A DNA stretch of 64,000 nt from Pseudomonas nitroreducens NBRC 12694 (GCF_002091755.1 NZ_BDAI01000003.1:62001-126000); one strand, 5' to 3'. Numbered from the stretch's first letter, positions 34,204 through 46,741 are shown. Notes: generated by a model not told the origin, from the sequence alone. Numbers and translations are program-made.

Positions 34204-35241
34204 TCAGGCCGAAGGCAGGCTGATGCGCAGGCCGGCCACCAGCAGGGCGAGGCGTGCGAGGCTGTTCCAGACGTTGCCGGGAGCCTGGCCCTTGATCTGT
34301 GCATCGATCAGCTGAGCGTCCTGCAGCATCTGGTTCCAGCGTTGCGTGGTGTGCCGTTGCAGGGCCTTGCTCATCAGCGGGCGGCGCTTATCCCAGATCG
34401 GCGGGCGACACTGGCTGAAGGCCTTGTCCAGCGGCACGCCCTGGCCGAACTGCTGGGCGAGGCTGGCCAGCACGCGAACTTCCCGCGCCAGCGCCCAGAG
34501 GATCACCGGCGGCTCCACGCCTTCGCCGCGCAGGCCTTCGAGCATGCGCAGGCAATGGGCGGCTTCGCCGTTCAGGGCGGCATCGATCAGGCCGAAGACA
34601 TCGAAGCGCGCACTGTCGGCCACGGCGGCCTGGACGGTATCGACGTCGATCTGCTGGCCTTCGGCGAGCAGCTTGAGCTTTTCGATTTCCTGCGCGGCAG
34701 CCAGCAGATTGCCTTCCACGCGCGCGGCGATCAGGTCGACCGCTTCCTGGCTGGCAGCGAGGCCAGCCTGGGACAGGCGCTGGCGAATCCACTGCGGCAA
34801 CTGGTGCGCGTCGATGGGCCAGACCTGGATGAACTGGGCGGCATCGCCGTCGATCAGTGCCTTGGCCCATTTGGTCTTCTGCGTGTTGCCGTCGAGCTTG
34901 GGCAGGCTGACCAGCAGGACGGTGTCTTCCGGCGGGCGCTGCAGGTATTCCTGGAGAATGGCCGCGCCCTTGTCGCCGGGCTTGCCGGAGGGCAGGCGCA
35001 GCTCGATCAGGCGCTTTTCGGCGAACAGCGAGAGGCTGGCGCCGGCTTCGATCAGCTGGCCCCAGTCGAAGTTGGCTTCGGCGTTGAACACCTGGCGCTC
35101 GCCGAAATCACGCTGGCGACAGGCGGCGCGGATGGCATCGCAGGCTTCCTGGCAGAGCAGGGGCTCGTCGCCGCTGACCACGTAGACGGGCGCGAGGTTG
35201 CCTTGCAGGTGCTTGGCGAGTTGTCCGGGATTGAGCTTCAT
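34204..35241 (-). CDS. holA: DNA polymerase III subunit delta
   Basis: HolA is the wrench subunit of the clamp loader that opens the beta sliding clamp. The 345-residue protein starts MKLNPGQLAKHLQG and includes PVYVVSGDEPLLCQEACDAI, the beta-interacting region, and the LALREVR-like ALAREVRVLASLAQQ helix of domain II/III. It is the third gene of leuS-lptE-holA, the same order as in E. coli, 36 bases after lptE. Confidence 0.94.
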   Translation of the reverse strand: MKLNPGQLAKHLQGNLAPVYVVSGDEPLLCQEACDAIRAACRQRDFGERQVFNAEANFDWGQLIEAGASLSLFAEKRLIELRLPSGKPGDKGAAILQEYLQRPPEDTVLLVSLPKLDGNTQKTKWAKALIDGDAAQFIQVWPIDAHQLPQWIRQRLSQAGLAASQEAVDLIAARVEGNLLAAAQEIEKLKLLAEGQQIDVDTVQAAVADSARFDVFGLIDAALNGEAAHCLRMLEGLRGEGVEPPVILWALAREVRVLASLAQQFGQGVPLDKAFSQCRPPIWDKRRPLMSKALQRHTTQRWNQMLQDAQLIDAQIKGQAPGNVWNSLARLALLVAGLRISLPSA

Positions 35242-35250
35242 AATGAGAAA

Positions 35251-35270
35251 GGGGCCGGTTGGCCGGCCCC
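35251..35270 (-). terminator. Hairpin between lptE and holA
   Basis: GGGGCCGG (35251-35258), loop, CCGGCCCC (35263-35270) form an 8 bp stem. On the minus strand it is followed by TTTCTCATT and ends nine bases before the holA start. It may attenuate transcription into holA or set translation levels. Confidence 0.5.
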
Positions 35271-35277
35271 TTGTCGC

Positions 35278-35892
35278 TTACTGCGCTTTCGGGAATTCGA
35301 TCGGCGATTGCTGCGGCTGAGACTTGGCAGCCTCGTCCGCGGCCTTCATCGCGTCCGCTTCGGCCTTGGCCTTGGCTTCCGCCTTGGCCTGCAGGTCGTC
35401 GAGCTGCGCCGGGGTGATCAGCTGCAGGCGGGTGACCATCTGCTGGACCAGATCACGACGCATTTCGGCACGAATCTGCTGGGCTTCCTGGTCGGAGCCG
35501 ATCAGGTTGTTCTCATCCTGCACGTAGACCTTGCGGACCTGGACCTGGTTGGCGAGCAGCAGCAGGTTGTCGGTGCCACGAATCTCGTAGCTCAGGGTGT
35601 TGGTCAGTTCGTTTTCCGCGCTACGGGCGGAACTGGTGTAACTGACGCTGCGCTGGGTTACGTCCTCGCGGGCCAGGATCAGGTGGTAGGGCGCGCGGGA
35701 GACGACTTTCACGCCGCTGCCTTCAAGCACCTGCTTGAGCTGCGTGACGGTCTCGCCATAGGCGTTGCGCGCACTCACGTCGATTTCCTTGAGCGCAAAG
35801 TTCGTATCGCCCAGGCCGCGCAGTTGGAAACCGCAGGCGCTCAGCACGCTGGCCAGGCCGATCAGCGCGAGGCTGGTCAGGATACGTTTCAT
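35278..35892 (-). CDS. lptE: LPS-assembly lipoprotein LptE
   Basis: LptE plugs the outer-membrane LPS translocon LptD. The 204-residue lipoprotein has a lipobox LSAC followed by GFQLRG, the conserved first residues of mature LptE. The C-terminal tail is a charged Ala/Lys/Glu-rich helix ([20 protein letters not shown]) typical of pseudomonads. The ATG at 35890-35892 is used; an adjacent upstream TTG also is in frame, but AGGA is better spaced to the ATG. It lies 79 bases after leuS. Confidence 0.94.
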   Translation of the reverse strand: MKRILTSLALIGLASVLSACGFQLRGLGDTNFALKEIDVSARNAYGETVTQLKQVLEGSGVKVVSRAPYHLILAREDVTQRSVSYTSSARSAENELTNTLSYEIRGTDNLLLLANQVQVRKVYVQDENNLIGSDQEAQQIRAEMRRDLVQQMVTRLQLITPAQLDDLQAKAEAKAKAEADAMKAADEAAKSQPQQSPIEFPKAQ

Positions 35893-35971
35893 CAAGCTTC
35901 CTCACTCCTGTTGATCCGATATGCCCGTGGCGAAGGTGCCACGGGCGAATGGGTCTTTTCCAGCGTTGCTT

Positions 35972-38689
<2,718 letters not shown>

Positions 38690-38828
38690 CTACAGAAAGC
38701 CTCGTAGCATACATGACCCCCACCCGAGCCGGTAGCCCGCGCCGTTTGTCGCACGCTCGGTCTGGCGCGGGGTGGGCCGCTAAGCTTTGCCTGAAGGCGG
38801 GAGGTTTCCGCCTGTCTTGAGGTGACTG

Positions 38829-39260
38829 ATGGCTGAGCTGCATCGTGCAAGTGCTTCGGGTTCCGGTCTGTATGAACGGTTGTTGCAACGGCTCGCACTG
38901 GCCCTGGATGAGGCCGATACCGCTGAGCGGCTACGTGACGAATGCCCGATGGAGCTGGAGTTGCGCGGCTTGAGCAGTGCCGAGATGGAGTTGATCCGGG
39001 CCTATCTGGATCAGGATGTGAATTGGCTGCGCGGTTGGCATGCCGCAGCGGAAGAGCTGGCGCTGCTGGAGCATTCCCCGGCCCGCGCGCCGCGCCCTGT
39101 GCGCCACGCTGTGCCTCCGAGTCGTCCGCGCCTGGTGCCGCGCCCGCAGCAGCTGCAATGCGCGCTGTGTGGCTCGCCGGTCGCCTGGAGCCGCAGCCAG
39201 GGTGTGTTGCCTTGTACGTCCTGCGGCTCGCAGTTGTTCCGCAACGCGAAAGCGCGCTGA
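38829..39260 (+). CDS. YbeL-like zinc-ribbon protein (DUF1451)
   Basis: A 143-residue protein with an N-terminal helical part (LYERLLQRLALALDEAD, ISSAEMELIRAYLDQD) and a C-terminal zinc ribbon formed by CALCGSPV and CTSCGSQLF. This is the DUF1451/YbeL layout, and ybeL also neighbours leuS in E. coli. Role unknown. A GAGGTGAC ribosome binding site precedes the ATG. Confidence 0.8.
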   Translation: MAELHRASASGSGLYERLLQRLALALDEADTAERLRDECPMELELRGLSSAEMELIRAYLDQDVNWLRGWHAAAEELALLEHSPARAPRPVRHAVPPSRPRLVPRPQQLQCALCGSPVAWSRSQGVLPCTSCGSQLFRNAKAR

Positions 39261-39306
39261 TACCCCATCGATCCGTTAGGCTTGGTGCCTCGACAAGGAG
39301 TCGCCA

Positions 39307-40068
39307 ATGCCGATCCGCTTCATCCTCAAACAGCTCTTCATGCCGCCGGGACTGCTGCTTCTGTTGTTGCTCCTGGGCTTCGTGCTGCGCCGCCGCTTTC
39401 CGCGCTTCTCCATGCTCTGTTTCCTTTCCGGCTTCCTGGGCCTGCTGGTGATGAGCCTGCCGGTGACCGTGGACTGGGGCGCGCGCCAGTTGGAGCCGCA
39501 GCAAGCGCTGAGGCAGGCGCAATGGCCAGGGCTGGCGCAGCGTGCCGACGCCATTGTGGTGCTGGGCGCCGGGCGGGTACGCGGCGACCGCGCCTGGGAC
39601 GAAGACCAGCCCGGCCTGATGGCCCGCGAGCGTATTCGCTACGCGGCCCGGCTGGCCAAGGCCAGCGGCCTGCCGGTACTGACCTCCGGCGGCCTGCACT
39701 ACGGCACGCCACCTTCCGAGGCGCGGATCATGGCGCAAAGCCTGCTGGACGATTACGGCGTGCCGGTGCGCTGGGAAGAGGGTCGCAGCCGCACGACCTG
39801 GGAGAATGCGCGGTTCAGCGCCGAGATGCTGCGCGAGGCGGGTATCCGGCGGGTAATCCTAGTCACCAGCGCCATTCATATGCCACGTTCGATCTGGAGC
39901 TTCGAGAAGGCCGGGCTGGAAGTGGTGCCGGCGCCTTCGGGGTATATCGGGACGGACGATGCCGTGCCCATGGGGGGCTGGTTGCCGGAGGGGCGGGCGA
40001 TCTGGCAGAGCGGGCAACTGCTGAACGAGGCGATCGGGCTGGTCGGGTATCGGTTGTTCTACCGCTAG
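39307..40068 (+). CDS. YdcF/ElyC-family protein (DUF218)
   Basis: A 253-residue inner-membrane protein with two N-terminal hydrophobic helices and a DUF218 domain: ADAIVVLGAGRVRGDRAW, ARERIRYAARLAKASGLPVL, the SRTTWENARFSAEML motif and LVTSAIHMPRS. Members such as ElyC affect peptidoglycan or enterobacterial common antigen synthesis. A cell-envelope role is inferred from the family. It follows the zinc-ribbon gene by 46 bases with AAGGAG before the ATG. Confidence 0.85.
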   Translation: MPIRFILKQLFMPPGLLLLLLLLGFVLRRRFPRFSMLCFLSGFLGLLVMSLPVTVDWGARQLEPQQALRQAQWPGLAQRADAIVVLGAGRVRGDRAWDEDQPGLMARERIRYAARLAKASGLPVLTSGGLHYGTPPSEARIMAQSLLDDYGVPVRWEEGRSRTTWENARFSAEMLREAGIRRVILVTSAIHMPRSIWSFEKAGLEVVPAPSGYIGTDDAVPMGGWLPEGRAIWQSGQLLNEAIGLVGYRLFYR

Positions 40069-40080
40069 CCTTCGCCATGA

Positions 40081-40107
40081 AAAAGGGCCTCGCAATGAGG
40101 CCCTTTT
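40081..40107. terminator. Bidirectional terminator between ydcF-like gene and lnt
   Basis: AAAAGGGCCTC (40081-40091), loop GCAAT, GAGGCCCTTTT (40097-40107) form a perfect 11 bp stem flanked by A and T runs on both sides, serving both convergent genes. Confidence 0.9.
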
Positions 40108-40115
40108 CGCTTGAA

Positions 40116-41648
40116 TCAGCCGAACAGCCGACGCTCTTCCGGGTGTGTGCGACGGCGCACCAGCGCCCAGACCAGCAGTACGGCGCTGAGAGTCGCCAAC
40201 GGCCAGACGCGCCACTTCAGGTAGGGGGTCAGGCCCTGCATCGGCACGACTTCGCCCTGCAGGACGCCTTGCTGGAATTGCGGGATCTGCACCGCCAGTC
40301 TGCCGAACGGGTCGATCAGCGCGGTCACGCCGTTGTTGGTGCCGCGCACCATCCAGCGGCCGGCTTCCAGCGCGCGCATCTGCGCCATCTGCAGGTGCTG
40401 CAGTGGGCCGATGGAGGTGCCGAACCAGGCATCGTTGCTGATGGTCAGCAACAGCTGGCTATGTGCCGCGAGCTCGGCGGCGAACTCCGGGTAGACCACT
40501 TCGTAGCAGATGTACGGCGCCACGGAATAACCCTTGGCCTTGAGCAGCGGCTGGTCGGCCGGGCCGCGCGCGAAGTCGGACATGGGCAGGTCGAAGAAGG
40601 CGATCAGCCCGCGCAGCACGTCCTGCAGCGGAACGTATTCGCCGAAGGGCACCAGCTTCTGCTTGAGGTAGTTGCCGCTGCCTTCGCCGACCACGGTAAT
40701 GCCGTTGTAGTAACGGATGCCATCCGCGGTCTTCTCCCGCACCGGCACGCCGGTGATGAGCGCGGCCTTCTTGGCGGTGGCGACGCCGTTGATCATCTCC
40801 AGGTAGCCGGTGGCCTGGTCCTTGAGCACGGGCACGGCGGTTTCCGGCCAGACGATCAGGTCGACGCCATTCTGCTCGGCGGTCAGGTCGCGGTACAGCT
40901 CCAACTGGTGGGTGATGGCCTTGGGATCCCACTTCATTTCCTGGGCGATGTTGCCCTGCAGTGCGGCGACCTTCAGCGGTGCGCCGGCTGGGACGGTCCA
41001 GGCGTGGCCCTTGTAAGCCAGGCCGACGGCCCAGGGGGCGATCAGCAGGACTAGGCCGGCGGCCAGGCGCACCGGGCGCCGGGTCAGGGCCGGGATGTTG
41101 ATGATCAGCGCGCCGGTCAGGGCGATGGCGAAGGACACCAGCCACACGCCGCCCAGCGGGGCGAGGCCGGCCAGCGGTCCTTCCAGCTGGCTGTAGCCGG
41201 CGTAGAGCCAGGGGAAGCCGGTGAGGAACCAACTGCGGAACAGCTCTAGCACCATCCACAGCGCGGCGAAGGCCAGTGCGTCGCTCACCGGGGCATTGTT
41301 GCGGCGCAAGAAGCGCGCCCAGACCCAGGCGGGGAGGGCGAAGAAGAACGCGACACCGGCACTGAAACCCGCTACCAGGAAGCCGGCCAACGGCCCGGAG
41401 GCGCCACCGAAGTTGTGGATGCTGAAGTAGATCCAGCTCGTCCCGGCGATGAAGGCGCCGAAGCCGTACCACCAGCCGCGCCACAGCGCCGAGCCGGCGG
41501 TGGTGCCGCGCAGGCCGAGGTAGAACAGGGCCAGCGACAGCACCGCCAGCGGCCAGTAGCCGAATGGTGCCAGGAACAGCGGAGTGAGCGCGCCGGCGGC
41601 CAGGGCGAGCAGGTGGCCTGGCAGGCCGGGGCGGGTGATCCAGCGCAT
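40116..41648 (-). CDS. lnt: Apolipoprotein N-acyltransferase
   Basis: Lnt adds the third acyl chain to lipoproteins at the inner membrane. The 510-residue protein has an N-terminal set of membrane helices and a periplasmic nitrilase domain with the catalytic triad Glu in WPETAVPV, Lys in KQKLVPFGEYVPLQ and Cys in PYICYEVVYPEF. It is the last gene of the miaB-ybeZ-ybeY-corC-lnt minus-strand block, separated from corC by REP elements. Confidence 0.96.
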   Translation of the reverse strand: MRWITRPGLPGHLLALAAGALTPLFLAPFGYWPLAVLSLALFYLGLRGTTAGSALWRGWWYGFGAFIAGTSWIYFSIHNFGGASGPLAGFLVAGFSAGVAFFFALPAWVWARFLRRNNAPVSDALAFAALWMVLELFRSWFLTGFPWLYAGYSQLEGPLAGLAPLGGVWLVSFAIALTGALIINIPALTRRPVRLAAGLVLLIAPWAVGLAYKGHAWTVPAGAPLKVAALQGNIAQEMKWDPKAITHQLELYRDLTAEQNGVDLIVWPETAVPVLKDQATGYLEMINGVATAKKAALITGVPVREKTADGIRYYNGITVVGEGSGNYLKQKLVPFGEYVPLQDVLRGLIAFFDLPMSDFARGPADQPLLKAKGYSVAPYICYEVVYPEFAAELAAHSQLLLTISNDAWFGTSIGPLQHLQMAQMRALEAGRWMVRGTNNGVTALIDPFGRLAVQIPQFQQGVLQGEVVPMQGLTPYLKWRVWPLATLSAVLLVWALVRRRTHPEERRLFG

Positions 41649-41774
41649 CGGAAATCCTTGTTGCGGTTAAGCGATGCGCAAGAGTAATGGAGAGACGAAC
41701 GGTAGGCTATGGGGATGAGGGCCAAAAGCCATGAGCTGAGTGCGGCGGTGTGTTGCAGGATAGGTCGGAACTTA

Positions 41775-41846
41775 TTGTAGGAGCGAGCTTGCTCGCGAGC
41801 TGCCCTCGCAGCGGAGTTGGTTCGCGAGCAAGCTCGCTCCTACAGG
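41775..41846. repeat. REP pair (inverted) between corC and lnt
   Basis: Two canonical REPs face each other: TTGTAGGAGCGAGCTTGCTC (from 41775, continuing GCGAGC to 41800) and GGTTCGCGAGCAAGCTCGCT (from 41819, continuing CCTACAGG to 41846). Together they can form a long cruciform-like structure in the corC-lnt intergenic space and may stabilise or end the upstream message. Confidence 0.9.
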
Positions 41847-41856
41847 TGTCTGCCTC

Positions 41857-42696
41857 TTAATCCTGCAGCGGGGTCAGACGCAGCAGGTGCAGGCGGCGGC
41901 TGTCCGCGTTGAGCACGCGGAAACGGAAGCCGCCCAGTTCGGTGGTTTCGTTGCGCTTGGGCAGGTGGCCGAAGGCGCTCATCACGACGCCGCCGACGGT
42001 GTCGAATTCTTCGTCAGAGAATTCCGCGCCGAAGAAATCGTTGAAGGCTTCTACCGGGGTCAGTGCCTTGACGATGAAATCGCCGCTGGGCAATGGCTTG
42101 ATGTAGCTGTCTTCCTCGACGTCGTGCTCGTCCTCGATATCGCCGACGATCTGCTCCAGCACGTCCTCGATGGTCACCAGTCCCGCCACGCCGCCGTACT
42201 CGTCGATGACGATGGCCATGTGGTTGTGGTTCGCACGGAATTCGCGCAGCAGCACGTTCAGGCGCTTGGACTCCGGCACGAAGGTGGCCGGCCGCAGCAG
42301 GTCCTTGATATTGAAGGAGTGGGCGTTGTCGTGAAGGATCAGCGGCAGCAGGTCCTTGGCCAGCAGCACACCCATGACGTCGTCCAGGCTCTCGCCCACC
42401 ACGGGGTAGCGCGAGTGCGCCGCGTCGATGATCGCCGGCAGGAACTCGCGCGGGGTCTGGGTGGCCTTGATGCTGATCATCTGCGAGCGCGGCACCATGA
42501 TGTCGCGGACTTGGAGGTCCGCTACCTGGATTGCGCCTTCGACGATGGACAACGCTTCGCTGTCGAGCAGCTTGTTGTCGTGGGCTTCGCGCAGCAGCTC
42601 CAGCAGCTCCTGGCGGTTTCTCGGCTCATGGGCAAAAGCCTGGGTGATCTTGTCCAACCACGACTTGTGCCCATTGCTCGATCGGTCTTCGCTCAT
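41857..42696 (-). CDS. corC: CorC/YbeX family transporter-associated protein (CBS domains)
   Basis: The 279-residue cytosolic protein has two CBS domains (from VRDIMVPRSQMISIKA; and LVTIEDVLEQIVGDIEDEHD) and a C-terminal CorC_HlyC domain with DTVGGVVMSAFGHLP. YbeX is linked to magnesium/cobalt efflux and ribosome maturation in the ybeZYX-lnt cluster. Two consecutive ATG codons start the frame; the second (42694-42696) is chosen because AGGA lies too close to the first. Confidence 0.92.
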   Translation of the reverse strand: MSEDRSSNGHKSWLDKITQAFAHEPRNRQELLELLREAHDNKLLDSEALSIVEGAIQVADLQVRDIMVPRSQMISIKATQTPREFLPAIIDAAHSRYPVVGESLDDVMGVLLAKDLLPLILHDNAHSFNIKDLLRPATFVPESKRLNVLLREFRANHNHMAIVIDEYGGVAGLVTIEDVLEQIVGDIEDEHDVEEDSYIKPLPSGDFIVKALTPVEAFNDFFGAEFSDEEFDTVGGVVMSAFGHLPKRNETTELGGFRFRVLNADSRRLHLLRLTPLQD

Positions 42697-42715
42697 CATT
42701 CCTGCTCAGTGGCTT

Positions 42716-43177
42716 TTATTCTTCATCGGCCGCATAGGGGTCCGGGTGACCCAGTTCAGCCAGCAATTCCCGTTCCAGGCCTTCCATTTCCTCTGCTTCC
42801 ACATCGTCGATGTGATCGTAGCCGAGCAGATGGAGGCAGCCATGGATGACGAGGTGGGCCCAGTGGGCCTGCACGGATTTGCCCTGTTCGGCGGCCTCGC
42901 GGATAACCACGGGGGCGCAGATCACCAGGTCGCCCAGCAGCGGGATATCCAGCAGCTCATCGGGAACATCGGCGGGGAAGGACAGTACGTTGGTGGCGTA
43001 GTCCTTGTGCCGCCAGGTCTTGTTCAGTTCGCGCCCTTCGGCTTCGTCCACCAGGCGGATGGTGAGTTCAGAATCATTCTGGCGCTGGCGCAGGGCCAGT
43101 TCGCACCAGCTTCTGAACTCGGCTTCGCTTGGCAGGCCGGCCGCGTCGGAGGCGACCTGCAGGTCCAGTTCAAGCAT
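42716..43177 (-). CDS. ybeY: Endoribonuclease/rRNA maturation factor YbeY
   Basis: YbeY is a zinc-dependent RNase involved in 16S rRNA 3'-end maturation and ribosome quality control. The 153-residue protein has the metal motif [11 protein letters not shown] and the preceding [11 protein letters not shown] block. Its start overlaps the ybeZ end by eight bases, so the two are co-translated. Confidence 0.95.
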   Translation of the reverse strand: MLELDLQVASDAAGLPSEAEFRSWCELALRQRQNDSELTIRLVDEAEGRELNKTWRHKDYATNVLSFPADVPDELLDIPLLGDLVICAPVVIREAAEQGKSVQAHWAHLVIHGCLHLLGYDHIDDVEAEEMEGLERELLAELGHPDPYAADEE

Positions 43178-44171
43178 TCTTGTTGCCCTGGCCTTCTACG
43201 CCGGTCAGGCGGTTCTCATAGGCGTCGTAGGCATCGACGATGCGCTGCACCAGTGGGTGGCGCACGACGTCCTTGGACTTGAAGTGGGTGAAGCTGATGC
43301 CGGGGACGTCGCGCAGCACTTCCATCACGTGCTTGAGGCCCGAGCGGGTGCCTTTGGGCAGGTCGACCTGGGTGACGTCGCCGGTGATCACCGCGGTGGA
43401 GCCGAAACCGATCCGGGTGAGGAACATCTTCATCTGTTCCATCGTGGTGTTCTGGCTTTCGTCGAGGATGATGAAGCTGTTGCTCAGCGTGCGGCCGCGC
43501 ATGTAGGCGAGCGGCGCGACCTCGATGACCTGGCGTTCGATCAGCTTGGCCACGGTCTCGAAGCCGAGCATCTCGTAGAGCGCGTCATACAGCGGGCGCA
43601 GGTAGGGGTCGATCTTCTGCGACAGGTCGCCGGGCAGGAATCCGAGCTTCTCGCCGGCTTCCACCGCCGGGCGCACCAGCAGGATGCGGCGGATCTGCTC
43701 GCGCTCCAGGGCGTCCACGGCGCAGGCGACGGCGAGGTAGGTCTTGCCGGTGCCGGCCGGACCGATGCCGAAGTTGATGTCGTGGTCGAGGATGGCCTTG
43801 ACGTAGCGCTGCTGGTTCGCGCCGCGCGGGCGAATGTGTGCCTGGCGGGTCTTGAGCGTCACCAGCGGGGCCACGGGCTCCACGGAGAGTTCTTCCAGGC
43901 CGGATTCCTGCAGGAACAGGTGAACCAGGTCGGGCGTCATCTCGGTGCCGTTCTGCACTTCGCGGTAGAGGCGTTGCAGGAGGTTTTCGGCTGCCTGGGT
44001 GCGCTCGGGGTCGCCGACCAGTTCGAACTGGTTGCCGCGGTTGCGGATCTCGATGCCGAGGCGCTTCTCGATCTGGTGCAGGTGTTCGTCGAACTGGCCG
44101 CACAGGTTGGCGAAGCTGCGGGCCTCGAAGGGCTCGAGCATGAAACGATGGATGTCCAGGGGGGCGTTCAA
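43170..44171 (-). CDS. ybeZ: PhoH-family ATPase YbeZ
   Basis: YbeZ is a PhoH-like ATPase/RNA helicase that works with YbeY. The 333-residue protein has an N-terminal domain, a Walker [17 protein letters not shown] near residue 132, and a Walker [12 protein letters not shown]. It lies in the usual miaB-ybeZ-ybeY-corC-lnt order, 104 bases after miaB. Confidence 0.95.
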   Translation of the reverse strand: MNAPLDIHRFMLEPFEARSFANLCGQFDEHLHQIEKRLGIEIRNRGNQFELVGDPERTQAAENLLQRLYREVQNGTEMTPDLVHLFLQESGLEELSVEPVAPLVTLKTRQAHIRPRGANQQRYVKAILDHDINFGIGPAGTGKTYLAVACAVDALEREQIRRILLVRPAVEAGEKLGFLPGDLSQKIDPYLRPLYDALYEMLGFETVAKLIERQVIEVAPLAYMRGRTLSNSFIILDESQNTTMEQMKMFLTRIGFGSTAVITGDVTQVDLPKGTRSGLKHVMEVLRDVPGISFTHFKSKDVVRHPLVQRIVDAYDAYENRLTGVEGQGNKNA

Positions 44172-44218
44172 GGGCTGTCTAGGTCGCCGTGCTGCAAAGG
44201 GAGATGGTCGAAGAATAA

Positions 44219-44259
44219 CCCCCGGCGAGCGAGTACGAAAGTTCAGTCGCCAACGGGGG
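44219..44259. other. Stem-loop between miaB and ybeZ
   Basis: CCCCCGGCGA (44219-44228) can pair with TCGCC (44247-44251) and GGGGG (44255-44259), with a three-base bulge. It lies in the 104-base gap inside the operon and has no T tail. Possible processing or attenuation structure. Confidence 0.3.
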
Positions 44260-44275
44260 ATTCAACGGTCGAGGT

Positions 44276-45613
44276 TCAGTGACGTGCTTCCACCAGGGTC
44301 GCGCGCAGGGAATTGGGCAGTGCCTCGTAGATTTCCACGTCGACGAACTGGCCGATCAGGCGCGGATTGTCGCAGCGGAAGTTGACCACGCGGTTGTTCT
44401 CGGTGCGGCCCTGGAGCTGGCCCGGGTCGCGCTTGGCGTAGTCGGTGACGAGGATGCGTTGGATGGTCCCGACCATCCGTCGGCTGATCTCGAAGCCTTG
44501 CTGGTTCAGGCGGCTGTTGAGGATCAGCAGGCGCTGCTTCTTCACTTCGTCGGGGGTATCGTCCACCAGGTCGGCAGCCGGGGTGCCCGGACGCGAGCTG
44601 TAGATGAAGGAGAAGGAGAAGTCGAAACCGACGTCCTCCACCAGCTTCATGGTCTGCTCGAAGTCCTTCTCGGTCTCGCCGGGGAAGCCGATGATGAAAT
44701 CCGAACTGATGCAGATATCCGGCACCGCCGCCTTAAGCTTGCGGATGCGCGACTTGTATTCCAGCGCGGTGTGGTTGCGCTTCATCGCCGCCAGGATGCG
44801 GTCCGAACCGGCCTGCACCGGCAGGTGGACGAACTTCACCAGTTCCGGCACCTCGGCGTGGGCGGCGATCAGCGAGTCGGAGAATTCCAACGGATGCGAA
44901 GTGGTGTAGCGGATGCGCTCGATGCCATCGACTTCGGCGACCACGCGGATCAGTTCGGCGAAGTCGGCCAGGCGGCCGTCGTGGGTCTGGCCGCGGTAGC
45001 CGTTGACGTTCTGGCCCAGCAAAGTGACTTCCTTCACACCGTTCTCGGCCAGGTGGATGACCTCGGCGAGTACGTCATCGAACGGGCGGCTGACTTCTTC
45101 GCCGCGGGTGTAGGGCACCACGCAGAAGGTGCAGTACTTGCTGCAGCCTTCCATGACCGAGACGAAGGCGGTAGGGCCGTTGACCTGTGGCTCGGGCAGG
45201 CGGTCGAACTTCTCGATCTCCGGGAAGGACACGTCTACCTGGGGTTTGCGGGTAGCGCGGGCAGCGTCGATCATCTCCGGCAGGCGATGCAGGGTCTGTG
45301 GGCCGAACACCACGTCCACGTACGGCGCACGCTCGCGGATCGCCGCGCCTTCCTGGCTGGCCACGCAGCCGCCGACGCCGATCACCAGGTCCGGGTTCTG
45401 CTGTTTGAGCACGCGCCAGGCGCCCAGTTCGGAGAACACCTTCTCCTGCGCCTTCTCGCGGATCGAGCAGGTATTGAGCAGAATGACGTCGGCTTCTTCG
45501 GCCTTTTCGGTGATTTCCAGGGCCTGGTGTTCACCCAGCAGATCGGCCATGCGCGAGCTGTCGTACTCGTTCATCTGGCAGCCGTGGGTCTGGATGAAAA
45601 GCTTCTTGGCCAT
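44276..45613 (-). CDS. miaB: tRNA-2-methylthio-N6-dimethylallyladenosine synthase
   Basis: MiaB is a radical SAM methylthiotransferase acting on i6A37 of tRNA. The 445-residue protein has the N-terminal UPF0004 domain with cysteines in [16 protein letters not shown] and [11 protein letters not shown], the radical SAM motif [16 protein letters not shown], and a C-terminal TRAM domain ([12 protein letters not shown] onward). A promoter with a perfect -10 precedes it. It heads the ybeZ-ybeY-corC-lnt block. Confidence 0.97.
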   Translation of the reverse strand: MAKKLFIQTHGCQMNEYDSSRMADLLGEHQALEITEKAEEADVILLNTCSIREKAQEKVFSELGAWRVLKQQNPDLVIGVGGCVASQEGAAIRERAPYVDVVFGPQTLHRLPEMIDAARATRKPQVDVSFPEIEKFDRLPEPQVNGPTAFVSVMEGCSKYCTFCVVPYTRGEEVSRPFDDVLAEVIHLAENGVKEVTLLGQNVNGYRGQTHDGRLADFAELIRVVAEVDGIERIRYTTSHPLEFSDSLIAAHAEVPELVKFVHLPVQAGSDRILAAMKRNHTALEYKSRIRKLKAAVPDICISSDFIIGFPGETEKDFEQTMKLVEDVGFDFSFSFIYSSRPGTPAADLVDDTPDEVKKQRLLILNSRLNQQGFEISRRMVGTIQRILVTDYAKRDPGQLQGRTENNRVVNFRCDNPRLIGQFVDVEIYEALPNSLRATLVEARH

Positions 45614-45649
45614 GGAACCTGTCTTGGTCTGGTTAAAAAATGACCGCGC

Positions 45650-45679
45650 ATTATATGCCTCGCCGCTTGTGTCTACCAG
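45650..45679 (-). promoter_or_regulatory. Predicted miaB promoter
   Basis: On the minus strand a perfect -10 TATAAT (45650-45655) lies 18 bases from CTGGTA (45674-45679; three of six -35 positions). The start of transcription would be about 30 bases before the miaB ATG. Confidence 0.6.
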
Positions 45680-45750
45680 CGGCGGCGCGTGGGGGATGGT
45701 TGCCTGTGTTATGCTGCGTGCCCTTTTTGCAAAGCTGTCATCCTTCGTTC

Positions 45751-46083
45751 ATGAGCAAGCGCGAGAACCCGATCTACAAGGTGGTCTTCCTCAACCAGGG
45801 CCAGGTGTACGAGATGTACGCCAAGCAGATCTACCAGAGCGATCTGTGGGGCTTCCTGGAGATCGAGGAGTTCGTCTTCGGCGAGCGCACCCAGGTGGTG
45901 GTGGACCCCAGCGAGGAAAAGCTCAAGGCGCAGTTCGACGGCGTCATCCGCAGCTTCGTGCCGCTGCATTCGATCATCCGTATCGATGAAGTCGAGCGTC
46001 TGGGCACCGCGAAGATCAGCGACGCCAAGATCACTGGCAACGTGATGCCGTTCCCCATGCCGATGCCGGGCAAGGACAGCTGA
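45751..46083 (+). CDS. DUF1820 family protein
   Basis: A 110-residue protein of the DUF1820 family, conserved in gammaproteobacteria, starting MSKRENPIYKVVFLNQGQVY and containing LWGFLEIEEFVFGERTQVVV. It is small, soluble and without a recognised motif for catalysis. The ATG at 45751 gives the conserved N-terminus; upstream in-frame sequence is not part of the family. It is divergent from miaB. Confidence 0.85.
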   Translation: MSKRENPIYKVVFLNQGQVYEMYAKQIYQSDLWGFLEIEEFVFGERTQVVVDPSEEKLKAQFDGVIRSFVPLHSIIRIDEVERLGTAKISDAKITGNVMPFPMPMPGKDS

Positions 46084-46104
46084 TTCATCAGCGCATTTTG
46101 TCCT

Positions 46105-46184
46105 TCGTAGGAGCTCGCTCGCGAACTGCCCAACGCCGAAGTCAGCCCAATAGCCCTGTTCGCGAGCAAGCTCGCTCCTGCAGG
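46105..46184. repeat. REP pair between DUF1820 and SEL1 genes
   Basis: A diverged copy (46105-46128, TCGTAGGAGCTCGCTCGCGA) faces a canonical copy (46156-46184, TGTTCGCGAGCAAGCTCGCT). The pair fills the space between two convergent genes and may act in 3'-end formation. Confidence 0.85.
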
Positions 46185-46198
46185 GAGTGGCGTTTGGG

Positions 46199-46741
46199 TC
46201 AGGGCAGCGGCGAGAACGGCGAGTTGCCGGCGGTCTGCAGTTCGATCAGGTAATTGCGGAAGATCTGCCCGAGCACCTTGGTGGCGATGTCCAGTTCGTC
46301 CTTGTTCATCTGTTCGGCGACCAGGTCGGCGCTGTCCATGGCGTCTTCGGCGCCGTTGACCGCAGCCATCTTCAGCACGATGTAGGCCTGTACGTTGTTG
46401 GCCTTCACGCCTTCGCCGCGGAAGAACATGGTGCCCAGGCGCAGTTGTGCGTCGGCGTGGCCCTGCAGCGAAGCCTTCTCGTACCAGTGCAGGGCGGCCT
46501 GGAAGTCGCGCGGGGCGCGTTCGCCGGTGTAGAAGAACTCCCCCAGCTCGAACTGTGCCTGTGCGTCGCCGGCATTGGCGGCCTGCTGGCAACTGGCCAG
46601 GGCCTGTTGCAGCTGTTCGGGCACGGTATTGAGGGTGCAGCGTCCGGTGGCTGGAATCAGCAGCGAGTTGCCGCCCGCCTGAGTGAACAGGGGCAGTGCA
46701 AGCAACAGGCAACCCAGCAGGGTGCGACCGGAACGGTACAT
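46199..46741 (-). CDS. SEL1-repeat exported protein
   Basis: A 180-residue protein with a signal peptide (RTLLGCLLLALPLFTQAG, cut near residue 23) and two or three SEL1-like repeats (AQAQFELGEFFYTGERAPRD, ADAQLRLGTMFFRGEGVKAN). SEL1 repeats mediate protein interactions, often in the periplasm. Function unknown. A P. aeruginosa counterpart lies next to hemL. Confidence 0.8.
   Translation of the reverse strand: MYRSGRTLLGCLLLALPLFTQAGGNSLLIPATGRCTLNTVPEQLQQALASCQQAANAGDAQAQFELGEFFYTGERAPRDFQAALHWYEKASLQGHADAQLRLGTMFFRGEGVKANNVQAYIVLKMAAVNGAEDAMDSADLVAEQMNKDELDIATKVLGQIFRNYLIELQTAGNSPFSPLP

Noticed and set aside
32813..34315. 500-codon plus-strand frame over the MFS transporter
   Set aside because: It is the wrong reading frame of the transporter gene; the other frame has 12 membrane helices and a ribosome binding site.
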